Shown one piece after another: positions 17,284 through 25,959 of a stretch of 64,000 bases of DNA (position 1 is the stretch's first letter; each line of letters begins with the position of its first letter). Source of the DNA: an uncultured Ilyobacter sp. (GTDB taxonomy: Bacteria; Fusobacteriota; Fusobacteriia; Fusobacteriales; Fusobacteriaceae); the NCBI RefSeq assembly GCF_963668515.1, contig NZ_OY764866.1, positions 620,001-684,000 on the forward strand, written 5' to 3'. A program made the position numbers and the translations under genes. The notes beneath the pieces were generated by a model. That model did not search any database, was not told the origin of the DNA, and saw nothing but the letters and a program-made list of their open reading frames with translations.

Positions 17284-17876
17284 TTAAGTAGCTTAAGATG
17301 CTACTGGAAATAATTGCTGATAAATTACTGAATTTATAAGAATATCAGAATCAAAAGATTTTGTCACGAATGGACACTAATAAAAGATAGGGAAATTAAC
17401 ACGAATAATAAAAAAACCTTTTGGTCACAGAGAAAAGAAGAGAGTATCACGGAGGAGAGCGATATTAAAGTCAAAAGATTTTATCACGAATGAACACCAA
17501 TAAAAGATAGGGAAATTAACACGAATAATAACAAAATCTTTTGGTCACAGAAGACACAGAGACAGGAGAAGAGTTTCATAGAGAAGATTTTTTGAATTTT
17601 CAAGTCGCAGGGCTTATACAGGAAAGAGCCTGTACTCAGCCGTCCTACAGAATAAGTTAAGGGAGTTCAAGGAGCGTCAGCGACTATGAAACACCTTATC
17701 CAGTGGATGAGCAGGGGACCGAGGACTGTAGCTCACAAAGGCGTTAAAAGAAACATCTACTCACTAGACGTTTGAAAATTCTTGAACTTTTGGTTACTTT
17801 TCTTTCAAGAGAAAAGTAACGAATCCTTATAAATTCAATAGTTTAATTTTAAATAAAGTCAGCAACTTTGGTTAAA
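17284..17876 (+). repeat. Dispersed inverted-repeat element, copy B
   Basis: Longest-core member of the four-copy family. The left end carries GATGCTACT...AAATTACTGAATTTAT and the right end AAATTCAATAGTTTAATTT...CAGCAACTTTGGTTAA. Two tandem copies of a unit of about 100 bases follow (CAAAAGATTTTGTCACGAAT... at about 17354 and CAAAAGATTTTATCACGAAT... at about 17473). A core flanked by GAATTTTCAAG and TTTGAAAATTC comes next, then a TTACTTTTCTTTC/GAGAAAAGTAA hairpin near the right end. The core has about 60-70 bases absent from copies C and D. Non-coding. Confidence 0.85.
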
Positions 17877-17904
17877 TACAAAATATGTGAAAGGGGTTAA
17901 TTTT

Positions 17905-19254
17905 ATGTACCTAAAAAAAATCGATATAAAAAACTGGAAGTCAATAGAGGATGAAAGTATAGAACTAGAGAATCTCATGCTGTTAATAGGGGGAGCAAAT
18001 CACGGGAAATCTAGTATTTTTTCAGCAATACTGTTTTTTCTAGGAGAGCGAAACTACCGAAAAAAAGATAAGAGAAAATATGGGGATACGGTAGAAATAG
18101 AGGGGGAATTTCAGATAGTGTCCCTTGAAAAGCTGAAGAAACTGAAACCTTATTTGGATAAAAATGATGAGCTTGTCTTGAGAATAACAGGTGGGGACGA
18201 CGGATTCACCTATAAGGTAGTCAAAGAGTACAAGAGTATGGAGATAAAATGGAATGATTACCGAGATATCATAAAAAATATAGAGGTTGTTTTTATTCCC
18301 TCAGTGGCAGCAACGTCAAAAGAACTTACTGATTTTTTCTATAAAAAACTTCTCACAGTCCTTGATAATGAAGGTGCCTGTGACAAGGTAATTATCGAAG
18401 AAATAAAGACTGTCTATTCTGTCTTGCAGCAGGATTATGCAAGTAGGGGCCTTCAGAGAAATGTAATATTTAACATTGCCAGGATTCTTTCTAGGGAATC
18501 TAGGAAGAAAAAAAGAAGTATACTGGGCAGCACCTTGATTTTATATGAAGAACCGGAACTTTATCTACACCCCCAGGCAGAGAGGGAACTTTACAACACA
18601 CTGGTACATCTTTCTAAATTTGGGACCCAGATATATGTATGCACCCACTCTAGCAACTTTGTAGGCTTGAAGCAGTACAGATCCATATGTATAGTAAGGC
18701 GGGATGAAAGAGGAACCAAGGTATTTCAAAATAGAAAAAGACTTTTTTCCAGAGATGAGGTTAAAAGATTTAACATGAACTACTGGATAAATCCAGACAG
18801 AAGTGAACTTTTTTTTGCCAAAAAGGTTATCCTTGTGGAGGGACAGACAGATAAGATACTTCTTCCCTATCTCGCAGAATGTATAGGGGTCTATAAATAT
18901 GAATATTCTATAATAGAGTGCGGTAGTAAAAGCACTATACCTCAGTTTATACGTCTCTTAAATGGGTTTAAAATACCATACACAGCTGTATATGATAAGG
19001 ATAACCATAAATGGAGAACTGAATATGACAAAGAAAACGCAGAATTTAAAAATAAGGGGATTCAGAGGAGTATAAATTATTCCATAGGAAGTTACGTGGA
19101 GTTTGAAAATGATATAGAGGAAGAGATAGACAGCAGTGCCAGAGAGAGGAAAAACTATAGGCACAAACCCTTTATGGCGCTAAAAAGGGTTATGGCAAAA
19201 GATTATGTCATACCTTATCAACTTAGAATTAAAGTGGAAAAAATATTTAAATAA
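17905..19254 (+). CDS. OLD-family ATPase/TOPRIM nuclease
   Basis: A 449-residue protein starting at the ATG at 17905 behind AAAGGGG (an in-frame GTG at 17887 lies before that site). The N-terminus is an SMC/ABC-type ATPase: a LKKIDIKNWKSI opening, Walker A GGANHGKSS (29-37) and the D-loop/Walker B region LILYEEPELYLHP (211-223). From about residue 307 comes a TOPRIM domain with VEGQTDK (311-317) and YDKDNHK later. This is the architecture of OLD (overcoming lysogenization defect) nucleases, some of which act in phage defence. No UvrD-like partner (as in Gabija) is beside it, so it is a stand-alone class 1-like gene. The insert between the ATPase motifs is short. Confidence 0.8.
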   Translation: MYLKKIDIKNWKSIEDESIELENLMLLIGGANHGKSSIFSAILFFLGERNYRKKDKRKYGDTVEIEGEFQIVSLEKLKKLKPYLDKNDELVLRITGGDDGFTYKVVKEYKSMEIKWNDYRDIIKNIEVVFIPSVAATSKELTDFFYKKLLTVLDNEGACDKVIIEEIKTVYSVLQQDYASRGLQRNVIFNIARILSRESRKKKRSILGSTLILYEEPELYLHPQAERELYNTLVHLSKFGTQIYVCTHSSNFVGLKQYRSICIVRRDERGTKVFQNRKRLFSRDEVKRFNMNYWINPDRSELFFAKKVILVEGQTDKILLPYLAECIGVYKYEYSIIECGSKSTIPQFIRLLNGFKIPYTAVYDKDNHKWRTEYDKENAEFKNKGIQRSINYSIGSYVEFENDIEEEIDSSARERKNYRHKPFMALKRVMAKDYVIPYQLRIKVEKIFK

Positions 19255-19264
19255 AAGCCTGAAA

Positions 19265-19302
19265 GATAAATCCATTGAAAAAGCTCTTTTAATGGATTTA
19301 TC
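19265..19302. terminator. Convergent terminator between OLD nuclease and YjjB-like genes
   Basis: GATAAATCCATT (19265-19276) pairs perfectly with AATGGATTTATC (19291-19302). The stem slightly overlaps the end of the minus-strand gene, so it may stop transcription from both sides. Confidence 0.6.
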
Positions 19303-19753
19303 TAGAAATTATTCTTGTGACAATTTTTTTTCTGTGAATATCTTTTATAATTTTTAGAAAGGATGTAACAAATACTATCCCCATGGCTAGGGAACATGAT
19401 ATAAGGAAGGTCTCTATGCCTTTTGAAAATGCCGCCAGGGGTTTTTCTTTTATAATGTTATACATCGTATAGTATATACCTCCTCCTGGAACAAGGGGAA
19501 TCAGCCCGCAGATGAGAATTGTGGTAACTGGGGTCTCAAGATACCTTGCAAAAATCTCAGAGAAGAGAGTCAGGGCTATTGAGGACAAAAAATATGAAAA
19601 GGATATGGAGTATCCAGCATTTATGCATAAAAGATAGGTGAGCCAGCTTATTCCACCACCTATAGAGGTGAAAAAAAGTTTTTTTCCTCTGATATTGAAA
19701 ATTATTGCAAAACAAAATGTGGCAAGTAAAGAAAATAAAACCTGCTTTATCAT
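19298..19753 (-). CDS. Threonine/serine exporter small subunit (YjjB / ThrE_2 type)
   Basis: A 151-residue membrane protein with about five helices; GLIPLVPGGGIYY is the signature of the ThrE C-terminal/YjjB module (DUF3815). The ATG at 19753 is used because the GGAGG site overlaps an in-frame TTG upstream. It begins 18 bases after the stop of the YjjP-type gene, so the two halves of a ThrE-like exporter are encoded as a pair. Homologous pairs export threonine/serine in some bacteria and succinate in E. coli (YjjPB); the substrate here is unknown. Confidence 0.8.
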   Translation of the reverse strand: MIKQVLFSLLATFCFAIIFNIRGKKLFFTSIGGGISWLTYLLCINAGYSISFSYFLSSIALTLFSEIFARYLETPVTTILICGLIPLVPGGGIYYTMYNIIKEKPLAAFSKGIETFLISCSLAMGIVFVTSFLKIIKDIHRKKIVTRIISR

Positions 19754-19771
19754 AAAATAAACCTCCAAAAT

Positions 19772-20512
19772 TTATAACATTAATGTAAGAACGGCTCCTG
19801 TTCCTATAGCTAAAGAGGTGGCTATAAGCAGAGCCTCTACACCACGGGCCATTCCGGCCATAAAATCTCCTGCAATAATGTCCCTGACAGCGTTTGTAAG
19901 GGCTAATCCTGGAACTAAAAGCATGAGTGAGCCGATAATTATCTTGTCTAAATTATCTGCGACTTCAATTTTTACAAAGAAAACTCCTATTACTGCACAT
20001 ATTGCACCACCGACACTATTGATGATAAAATAATTTATTTCCAATTTGTTGGATATACGGATGAAAATATTTAAAGCTCCCCCTATAATCATTGCAACAA
20101 TGAAATCCCTGTAGGAGCCCCCGAAAATAACTGAGAAAGATGCTGCACAAAAGGCATAGGCCAAGAAATTCAGGTGCATAGGGTAAGGTTTTTTAATTTC
20201 AATGGATTTTAGTGATCTCATAAATTCTTCAGGAGTCTGCTTGTAAGCTTCATTGGCTAATAGGTTTACTCGGTGTATTTTGTCGAGATTGGTGCCCCGT
20301 TTTGAGATCCTAACTATTATGGAAGATATGTTACCATCCTGGTCCTCTAGCGAGGCCATTATTCCTGTGAGAGTGGCAAAGCAGTCGGCAGAATAACCGT
20401 ACATTTCACATATTTTGCATACGGTATTTTCCACCCTGTAAGTTTCTCCACCGTTTTCGAGGATTATTTTTCCTGCGTGGGTGGAGAGTTTTAATATTTT
20501 ATCTGTAATCAT
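19772..20512 (-). CDS. Threonine/serine exporter large subunit (YjjP / DUF1212 type)
   Basis: A 246-residue protein. The soluble N-terminal part contains ILENGGETYRVE, typical of DUF1212/ThrE N-terminal domains. It is followed by five hydrophobic helices with LVPGLALTNAVRDIIAGD, the conserved motif of the membrane half. The ATG at 20512 follows TAGGAGA; an in-frame start 30 codons earlier lacks a site. It is first in a two-gene operon with the YjjB-type gene and divergent from the sensor kinase gene. Confidence 0.85.
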   Translation of the reverse strand: MITDKILKLSTHAGKIILENGGETYRVENTVCKICEMYGYSADCFATLTGIMASLEDQDGNISSIIVRISKRGTNLDKIHRVNLLANEAYKQTPEEFMRSLKSIEIKKPYPMHLNFLAYAFCAASFSVIFGGSYRDFIVAMIIGGALNIFIRISNKLEINYFIINSVGGAICAVIGVFFVKIEVADNLDKIIIGSLMLLVPGLALTNAVRDIIAGDFMAGMARGVEALLIATSLAIGTGAVLTLML

Positions 20513-20640
20513 CTGCCATCTCCTAATAAAAAAGTTTTTAGCAAATAAAGTATAAGTAATTAATCTAAATATTTCAACAGTTTTTATAATATCTTTGTGC
20601 AAACAATAAAAATAACTAAAGTATAGAGGTGACCGATAAA

Positions 20641-20670
20641 TTGGACAATAATTTGTAAATGAGATATAAT
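20641..20670 (+). promoter_or_regulatory. Promoter of the LytS/LytT operon
   Basis: TTGGAC (20641-20646), 18 bases, perfect TATAAT (20665-20670); the kinase ATG is 33 bases downstream. Confidence 0.55.
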
Positions 20671-20702
20671 GTCCTATAATAAAATTATGGAGTTGGTGAT
20701 TT

Positions 20703-22382
20703 ATGCTTCAGCTATTCAATCATCTTTTAAATAATATAGGTTATACAATTACAATAGCATTTTTTCTTTCAAGACTAAAGGCTTTCAGAAAAATAATTGA
20801 AAAAGAAGCCTTTGAAGCCAGGGATAAGCTGATACTGTCACTGGTATTTTCTACCATGGCTATATTAGGGACCTATGTAGGGGTAGACTACAACGGTGCC
20901 ATAGCAAACACAAGAAATATAGGGGTAGTTGTAGGAGGAATATTAGGAGGCCCGGTAGTTGGTATAACTGCAGGAATAATTGCTGGAATCCATAGGGTTC
21001 TCATTGATATAAATGGTATAACAGCTCTCCCATGTGGACTCGCTACTGTTATAGGTGGAATTCTGTCTGGGATGCTGTATAAGAATATAGGGGTGAACAA
21101 CAGGAAAATTTACGGTTTTGTGACAGGAGTTATTGTGGAAAATATAAGTATGGCCTTTATACTTATAATGTCAAAGCCTTTTCATGTGGCCCAGGATATA
21201 GTAATGAATATATATGTTCCCATGGTTCTTGCAAATGCATTAGGGGTGTCTATTGTCATAGCGATAACAGAAAGTATACAGGAGGACAAGGAAAAAATGG
21301 CAGGAGAACAGTCGAAACTTGCCATGGAAATAGCCAATAAAACTCTTCCTTTTTTCAGGGAGCTTGACAACAATTCTCTGAAAAATGTGTGCCGTGTCAT
21401 ACAGGAATCCCTAGGTGCCAAGGTTGTAATAATAACAGATCAGAAATATATACTGGCGAATTATAGTGATGACCCCGAGTATCTTTTGACCCATAAAGAG
21501 ATAATAAGTGAGTCTACAAAAGAGGTTCTTAGATCGGGGAAATTACTGGTTATTGAAAGTACAGACGATGAGACAAAATTTCACTGTGGTCTGAAAGATA
21601 TTCATTCGGCAATTATAACACCTTTAAAAGAGGCTGAGAAAGTTGTGGGGACACTTAAAATATATTATGCAGAAAATAGTTCCCTGTCGTCTAGAAACAG
21701 ATATCTAGCAGAGGGACTCTCTCAGCTAATCTCGACTCAGCTGGAAATAAGCCGTCTAGAAAGACTAAAGGAGATGGCAGCAAAATCAGAACTTCGGGCT
21801 TTACAAACCCAAATAAATCCACATTTTCTTTTTAATGCGCTGCACACAGTGTCTTCTTTTGTGAGGATGGACCCCTCCAAAGCCAGAGAGATAATAATAG
21901 ATCTTTCTACCTATCTGAGATTCAATATTGAAAGCGGTGACAAACCAGTGACCCTTGAAAGAGAACTTGAGCAGGTCAAGGCCTATGTGAACATAGAACG
22001 AGCCAGATTTAACGGGAAAATAAATGTTCATTATTTTATAGAGGAAGAGGTAAAAGGACGTATGATTCCCAGTCTTATAATACAGCCCCTTGTTGAAAAT
22101 TCAATAAAACACGGGATTTTGAAAAGTACCCATACTGGGAATGTCTGGATCAGTGCTTACAGAGACGGAAAGGACCTCAGGGTTGAAATACAGGATGATG
22201 GGGCAGGGATAGATGAAAAAATAATAAAAAGAATAAATTCTGAAGACAAAAAACCCGAAAGAATTGGACTATATAATGTTCATAGCAGAATCAAGCTCCT
22301 GTATGGCAGGGGACTCTTGATAGAAAAGCTTGAAAAGGGTACAAGAATAAGCTTTCTTGTAAAATCTGGGGAGGAAATATGA
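20703..22382 (+). CDS. Sensor histidine kinase, LytS/BtsS type
   Basis: A 559-residue membrane kinase. Residues about 1-190 form the 5TM-5TMR_LYT sensor (the INGITALPCGLATVIGG loop is typical). About 215-350 is a GAF-like domain. The His_kinase domain has INPHFLFNAL with the phosphoacceptor H374, followed by the ATPase domain (IIQPLVENSIKHG, DDGAGI). LytS-type kinases respond to membrane state or to pyruvate (BtsS/YpdA in E. coli). It overlaps the response regulator gene by four bases (ATGA), so the two are co-translated. The ligand is unknown. Confidence 0.9.
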   Translation: MLQLFNHLLNNIGYTITIAFFLSRLKAFRKIIEKEAFEARDKLILSLVFSTMAILGTYVGVDYNGAIANTRNIGVVVGGILGGPVVGITAGIIAGIHRVLIDINGITALPCGLATVIGGILSGMLYKNIGVNNRKIYGFVTGVIVENISMAFILIMSKPFHVAQDIVMNIYVPMVLANALGVSIVIAITESIQEDKEKMAGEQSKLAMEIANKTLPFFRELDNNSLKNVCRVIQESLGAKVVIITDQKYILANYSDDPEYLLTHKEIISESTKEVLRSGKLLVIESTDDETKFHCGLKDIHSAIITPLKEAEKVVGTLKIYYAENSSLSSRNRYLAEGLSQLISTQLEISRLERLKEMAAKSELRALQTQINPHFLFNALHTVSSFVRMDPSKAREIIIDLSTYLRFNIESGDKPVTLERELEQVKAYVNIERARFNGKINVHYFIEEEVKGRMIPSLIIQPLVENSIKHGILKSTHTGNVWISAYRDGKDLRVEIQDDGAGIDEKIIKRINSEDKKPERIGLYNVHSRIKLLYGRGLLIEKLEKGTRISFLVKSGEEI

Positions 22383-23104
22383 AGTGTATAATACTAGATG
22401 ATGAATATCCTTCAAGAGAGGAGTTAAAATATTTTATAGAAAATTTTAGCAGTTTAGAGGTTGTTCAGGAGTTTGAGGATCCTTTGGAGGTGCTCAAATA
22501 CCTTCAGGAAAATAATGTGGATATTATATTTCTAGATATAAACATGCCAAATCTAGATGGAATGAGTCTCGGAAAACTTATTTCAAAATTCAACAAAAAG
22601 CCGGAGATGGTTTTTATCACTGCATATGATCACTATGCAGTGGACGCCTTTGATATACAGGCTTTTGATTATATTATGAAACCTTATTCAGAAGAAAGAA
22701 TAGTCAACACTTTAAAAAGGCTTGAAAACAGACCTGGGATAAAATCCGATGAAAGTAAAGAATCTCAAATTCACTCAAAACTGACAATATGTAAGGGAGA
22801 TAAAATGCAGGTTTTATCCTTAGATGAAGTATATTATTGTGAAGCCTGTGAAAGAGAGACAAAAATATTTACAGAAAAAGATATCTATATATCCAAACTG
22901 AAAATTTCAGATTTGGAAAGCAAGCTTCCCAAAGAGATGTTTTTTAGGTGTCACAGGTCCTATATAGTGAATATAGATAAAATATCAGAGATAATCCCAT
23001 GGTTTAACAGTACTTACAATATTAAATTCAAGAGTCTCAAAGACGAGGTGCCTGTAAGTCGTGGTAAAGTAAAGGAGTTTAAAGATATTATGAATATAAA
23101 ATAA
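22379..23104 (+). CDS. LytTR-family response regulator
   Basis: A 241-residue protein with an N-terminal receiver domain (acidic DDEY pocket, phosphoacceptor D53 in FLDINMP, K in MKPY) and a C-terminal LytTR DNA-binding domain (FFRCHRSYIVN, then NIKFKS and VSRGKVKEF). The start codon overlaps the stop of the kinase gene. It would bind direct repeats in target promoters. Known LytS/LytT-type systems often control nearby membrane-protein genes, which makes the adjacent YjdF-like and YjjPB-like genes possible targets (inference). Confidence 0.9.
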   Translation: MKCIILDDEYPSREELKYFIENFSSLEVVQEFEDPLEVLKYLQENNVDIIFLDINMPNLDGMSLGKLISKFNKKPEMVFITAYDHYAVDAFDIQAFDYIMKPYSEERIVNTLKRLENRPGIKSDESKESQIHSKLTICKGDKMQVLSLDEVYYCEACERETKIFTEKDIYISKLKISDLESKLPKEMFFRCHRSYIVNIDKISEIIPWFNSTYNIKFKSLKDEVPVSRGKVKEFKDIMNIK

Positions 23105-23136
23105 CTATTCCATAATTACAAAGAGGTGGGATGAAA

Positions 23137-23763
23137 ATGAGCAGAGAAAAGATGAATCTCTTCCAGTTGTTGATATTTTGGGGTGTTTTGGTATGGAGTG
23201 GAATAAAACCCTATGACACTTTTACGTGGATGTTGGAGGTAGCTCCGGCAGTTATAGGTGCTATTATAATAGTGGCAACTTATAAAAAGTTTCCCCTGAC
23301 ACCACTAAGTTACTGGCTCGTTCTTATCCATGCTGTTATTTTAATAATAGGCGGACATTATACCTATGCAAGAGTACCTTTCTTTAACTGGCTTAAAGAT
23401 GTGTTTGAATTAGAGAGGAATAATTATGACAAGCTAGGTCACTTCGTTCAGGGATTAACCCCTGCAATGATAGCTAGAGAAATTTTACTCAGAAAATCAG
23501 TGGTATTAAAAGGAAAGTGGCTTTTCTTTATTGTTATATCCATCTGTATGGCAATAAGTGCTTTTTATGAGCTCTTGGAATGGTGGGTTGCCCTTGCTAC
23601 TGGGACTGGGTCTAATGAGTTCTTGGGAACTCAGGGATATATATGGGATACGCAGTCGGATATGTTTTACTGTCTTATAGGGGCCTTTTTATCACTGATT
23701 TTTTTCAGAAAGCTTCACGACAGGGAACTGGAAATTATAAATAATGAATCTAAGAGGGGGTAA
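23137..23763 (+). CDS. YjdF/DUF2238-family membrane protein
   Basis: A 208-residue protein with about six membrane helices. The central KLGHFVQGLTPAMIAREIL and SAFYELLEWWVA with a later WDTQSDMFYCLIG segment are the conserved, partly acidic/His-containing motifs of the DUF2238 (YjdF) family, whose function is not established. The ATG at 23137 fits the GAGGTG site better than the ATG six bases earlier. It follows the response regulator gene by 32 bases, so it may belong to the same transcript. Confidence 0.8.
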   Translation: MSREKMNLFQLLIFWGVLVWSGIKPYDTFTWMLEVAPAVIGAIIIVATYKKFPLTPLSYWLVLIHAVILIIGGHYTYARVPFFNWLKDVFELERNNYDKLGHFVQGLTPAMIAREILLRKSVVLKGKWLFFIVISICMAISAFYELLEWWVALATGTGSNEFLGTQGYIWDTQSDMFYCLIGAFLSLIFFRKLHDRELEIINNESKRG

Positions 23764-23794
23764 ATCTCCTCTTTTTTTTATTGGTTAAACTTTT

Positions 23795-24345
23795 TTAATT
23801 CCTTTTAAGTGTGTTTCGATAAATTTCTTGATTTAGGTAAATCTTTTCGAATAATTCCATTGGAGTTTTCATTTAAACCTCTCTGACCTGCTGAACCAGG
23901 AACGCTAAAATAGACCTCTGTCTCTCTTGAAGCCTCCATACCCTCTCATTTTAAAAATTCTTTTCCTCTGTCAAAAGTTCTTGTTTTTATACATTCATTT
24001 CCAATACCATCAAATCACTTGTTCATAGCATTTAAAACATTTTGGCTTTTTTTCCACATTTTGATTTATTATTTTTATATTGTTGATAGATTTCAATAGG
24101 TGTAAGCCCTTCTTTGAAAAGCTTGTAATAACGATAAGCTTTATCTTTACCTATCCCCATCATTTTAGAGCGTTGAAGGACATTTGTTTTGAACTTTTGA
24201 TAAATTTGTATGGAAGCTAGTTGTTCTATGGTAATATGTTCTTGCAGTATATGTGATATCTCCTTTTAGGGGTTTTGTTTTGGTCAACAAATTATGTCGC
24301 ATATACTATTTTTTTCTGTTTTAATTGTATGATTCAGGAAAAGAA
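23795..24345 (-). mobile_element. Decayed IS30-family transposase remnant, copy 1
   Basis: On the minus strand, pieces of an IS30 transposase can be read with stops and frameshifts. The N-terminal part includes IEQLASIQIYQKFK, KDKAYRYYKLFKEGLTPIEIY and KNNKSKCG. The catalytic end includes TFDRGKEF and GQRGLNENSNG, the IS30 DDE signature. The middle of the transposase is missing. The same junction is found in the copy at 27056-27460. The region from 23764 to 24470 contains no other gene. Confidence 0.75.
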
Positions 24346-24378
24346 AAACCTTCTTCAAGTAATACCTGAAGAAGGTTT
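24344..24378 (-). terminator. Terminator of the nucleoside kinase operon
   Basis: On the minus strand AAACCTTCTTCAG pairs with CTTGAAGAAGGTTT, followed by TTTCTTTT. It lies about 95 bases past the stop of the kinase gene. Confidence 0.7.
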
Positions 24379-24470
24379 AACACAAATTTTATTAAATTGA
24401 AAGCTTTGCTTGATAGATATGGAGTTCATTGCCTCTCTTTTTTTATTACGTAAATTTTTACTTTTCCAAA

Positions 24471-25937
24471 TTAGTATTTATAAAAATAACTTCCCCCTAT
24501 AAACTCTTTGAGAATAGAGTCATCTGGGACAAAGTCAGGCTCTATCTCTCTGAAATAATTTAAAAACTTAATGAGTCTCTGAGACTCCTCATAAAATATG
24601 CTTCCCGGCTGTACTTTCTTTAACTCACCGCGAGCATATTTTTTTAGTACCCCTAACTCGTAAATTAAGTTGGAGTCAAATATTGCATCAGCCTCTTCCT
24701 GGAACGGAAATATATTTTTTTCCTCACCACGTCTAACTGATTCCCACATATTTAGTGTCCCCTCTGCACTGGTACCTCTTGACAGGCTGTCCCTCACAAT
24801 CCTTCTAAGTTTTCTGACTTCACTTGTTGGAATTCTGTTGTGATCATCAATATTGAGAGTGGTCAGGCAGCTTATATAAATTTTATATTTGTTTTGTTTT
24901 GGAATTTCCCATGTAAGTTCTTCATTTAGACCATGTATTCCCTCTACGAGAATAATCCCGTTTTTGGCTAATTTTACTTTCTTACCTACATTTTCTCTCT
25001 CACCGCTGAGGAAGTTATATTTTGGAACTTCTATCTCTTTTCCTTCCATAAGTTCTTTTAAACTCTTGTTTAAAAGTTTTATATCCAAGGCTTTTATTGA
25101 TTCAAAATCTTTTTTACCATTTTCATCTAGAGGTAGAGATTCTCGCCCTATATAATAGTTGTCTAGGGAGATCACAACTGGTTTTAGTCCGTTTACCCTA
25201 AGGTGTATTGCAAGTCTTTGAGTAAAGGTGGTTTTACCAGATGATGAAGGTCCTGCTACAGTAACCAATTTTACATCTTCTTTTTTTGAGATTTCATCGG
25301 CAATAAATGAAAGTTTTTTATGATGGAGAGCTTCATTTACCATTATAAGCTCGGCTATCTCCTTATTGAGTATTTTTTCATTGAGAGCTCCCACATCTGA
25401 AACTTCCATTATCTGACCCCATTTTTCTGATTCATGAAATATTTTTGCAAGTTTTGGATGGTCAGTTTCCACATGAATTCTGTAAGGGTCATTTTGGAAG
25501 GGGTATTTTAGAATAAATCCTCCGTTATAGGGGGATAGATCAAAGAGGTTGAGATAACCAGTACTACTTAACATCCCATTGTGATAATAGTCATAAAAAC
25601 CTTCCATTTCATAGACTCTTAGGTCTACCCAATCGCTGTATTCAATAAGTCTTCTCATATCTGGTCTGTTGTATATGCAGTGATGTTTTTGAATATCACC
25701 AACAGACATAATAACAGGTCGAATTGGAATATCCTCCCTTATAAGCTCGCCCATCCTGTTTTTTATAGCTAGGATATCTTCTGACCGTATTTTAGGATCC
25801 TTTAGGATTTCACCGTAGATTCCTTTATTTAGAGAGTGGTGTATTTTTACTTTTGCCTCTGGAAACAGGTCGTAAGTAGCCTTGATCAAAATGAATTTCA
25901 AAGTTGTATAGTAGTTTCTTTCGTTATAGTTTTCCAT
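24471..25937 (-). CDS. Uridine kinase-like nucleoside kinase with ThrRS-type N-terminal domain
   Basis: A 488-residue protein. Residues about 1-200 resemble the second additional domain of threonyl-tRNA synthetase (KVKIHHSLNKGIYGE). From about 210 comes a P-loop kinase of the uridine kinase/PRK family: GPSSSGKTTF, SLDNYYIG and VEGIHGLNEE. Related fusions occur in Clostridia and Fusobacteria and are annotated as nucleoside kinases; the substrate is not proven. The TGS domain found at the very N-terminus of longer relatives appears absent. It is downstream of the lipid kinase gene by 22 bases, probably one operon. Confidence 0.82.
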   Translation of the reverse strand: MENYNERNYYTTLKFILIKATYDLFPEAKVKIHHSLNKGIYGEILKDPKIRSEDILAIKNRMGELIREDIPIRPVIMSVGDIQKHHCIYNRPDMRRLIEYSDWVDLRVYEMEGFYDYYHNGMLSSTGYLNLFDLSPYNGGFILKYPFQNDPYRIHVETDHPKLAKIFHESEKWGQIMEVSDVGALNEKILNKEIAELIMVNEALHHKKLSFIADEISKKEDVKLVTVAGPSSSGKTTFTQRLAIHLRVNGLKPVVISLDNYYIGRESLPLDENGKKDFESIKALDIKLLNKSLKELMEGKEIEVPKYNFLSGERENVGKKVKLAKNGIILVEGIHGLNEELTWEIPKQNKYKIYISCLTTLNIDDHNRIPTSEVRKLRRIVRDSLSRGTSAEGTLNMWESVRRGEEKNIFPFQEEADAIFDSNLIYELGVLKKYARGELKKVQPGSIFYEESQRLIKFLNYFREIEPDFVPDDSILKEFIGGSYFYKY

Positions 25938-25959
25938 GGTGTTCTCCCTTCAAGTATTA

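Noticed and set aside
17905-19254. Gabija (GajA) defence system
   Set aside because: The OLD-type nuclease fits the GajA fold, but no UvrD-like GajB gene follows; the next genes are an unrelated exporter pair on the other strand.
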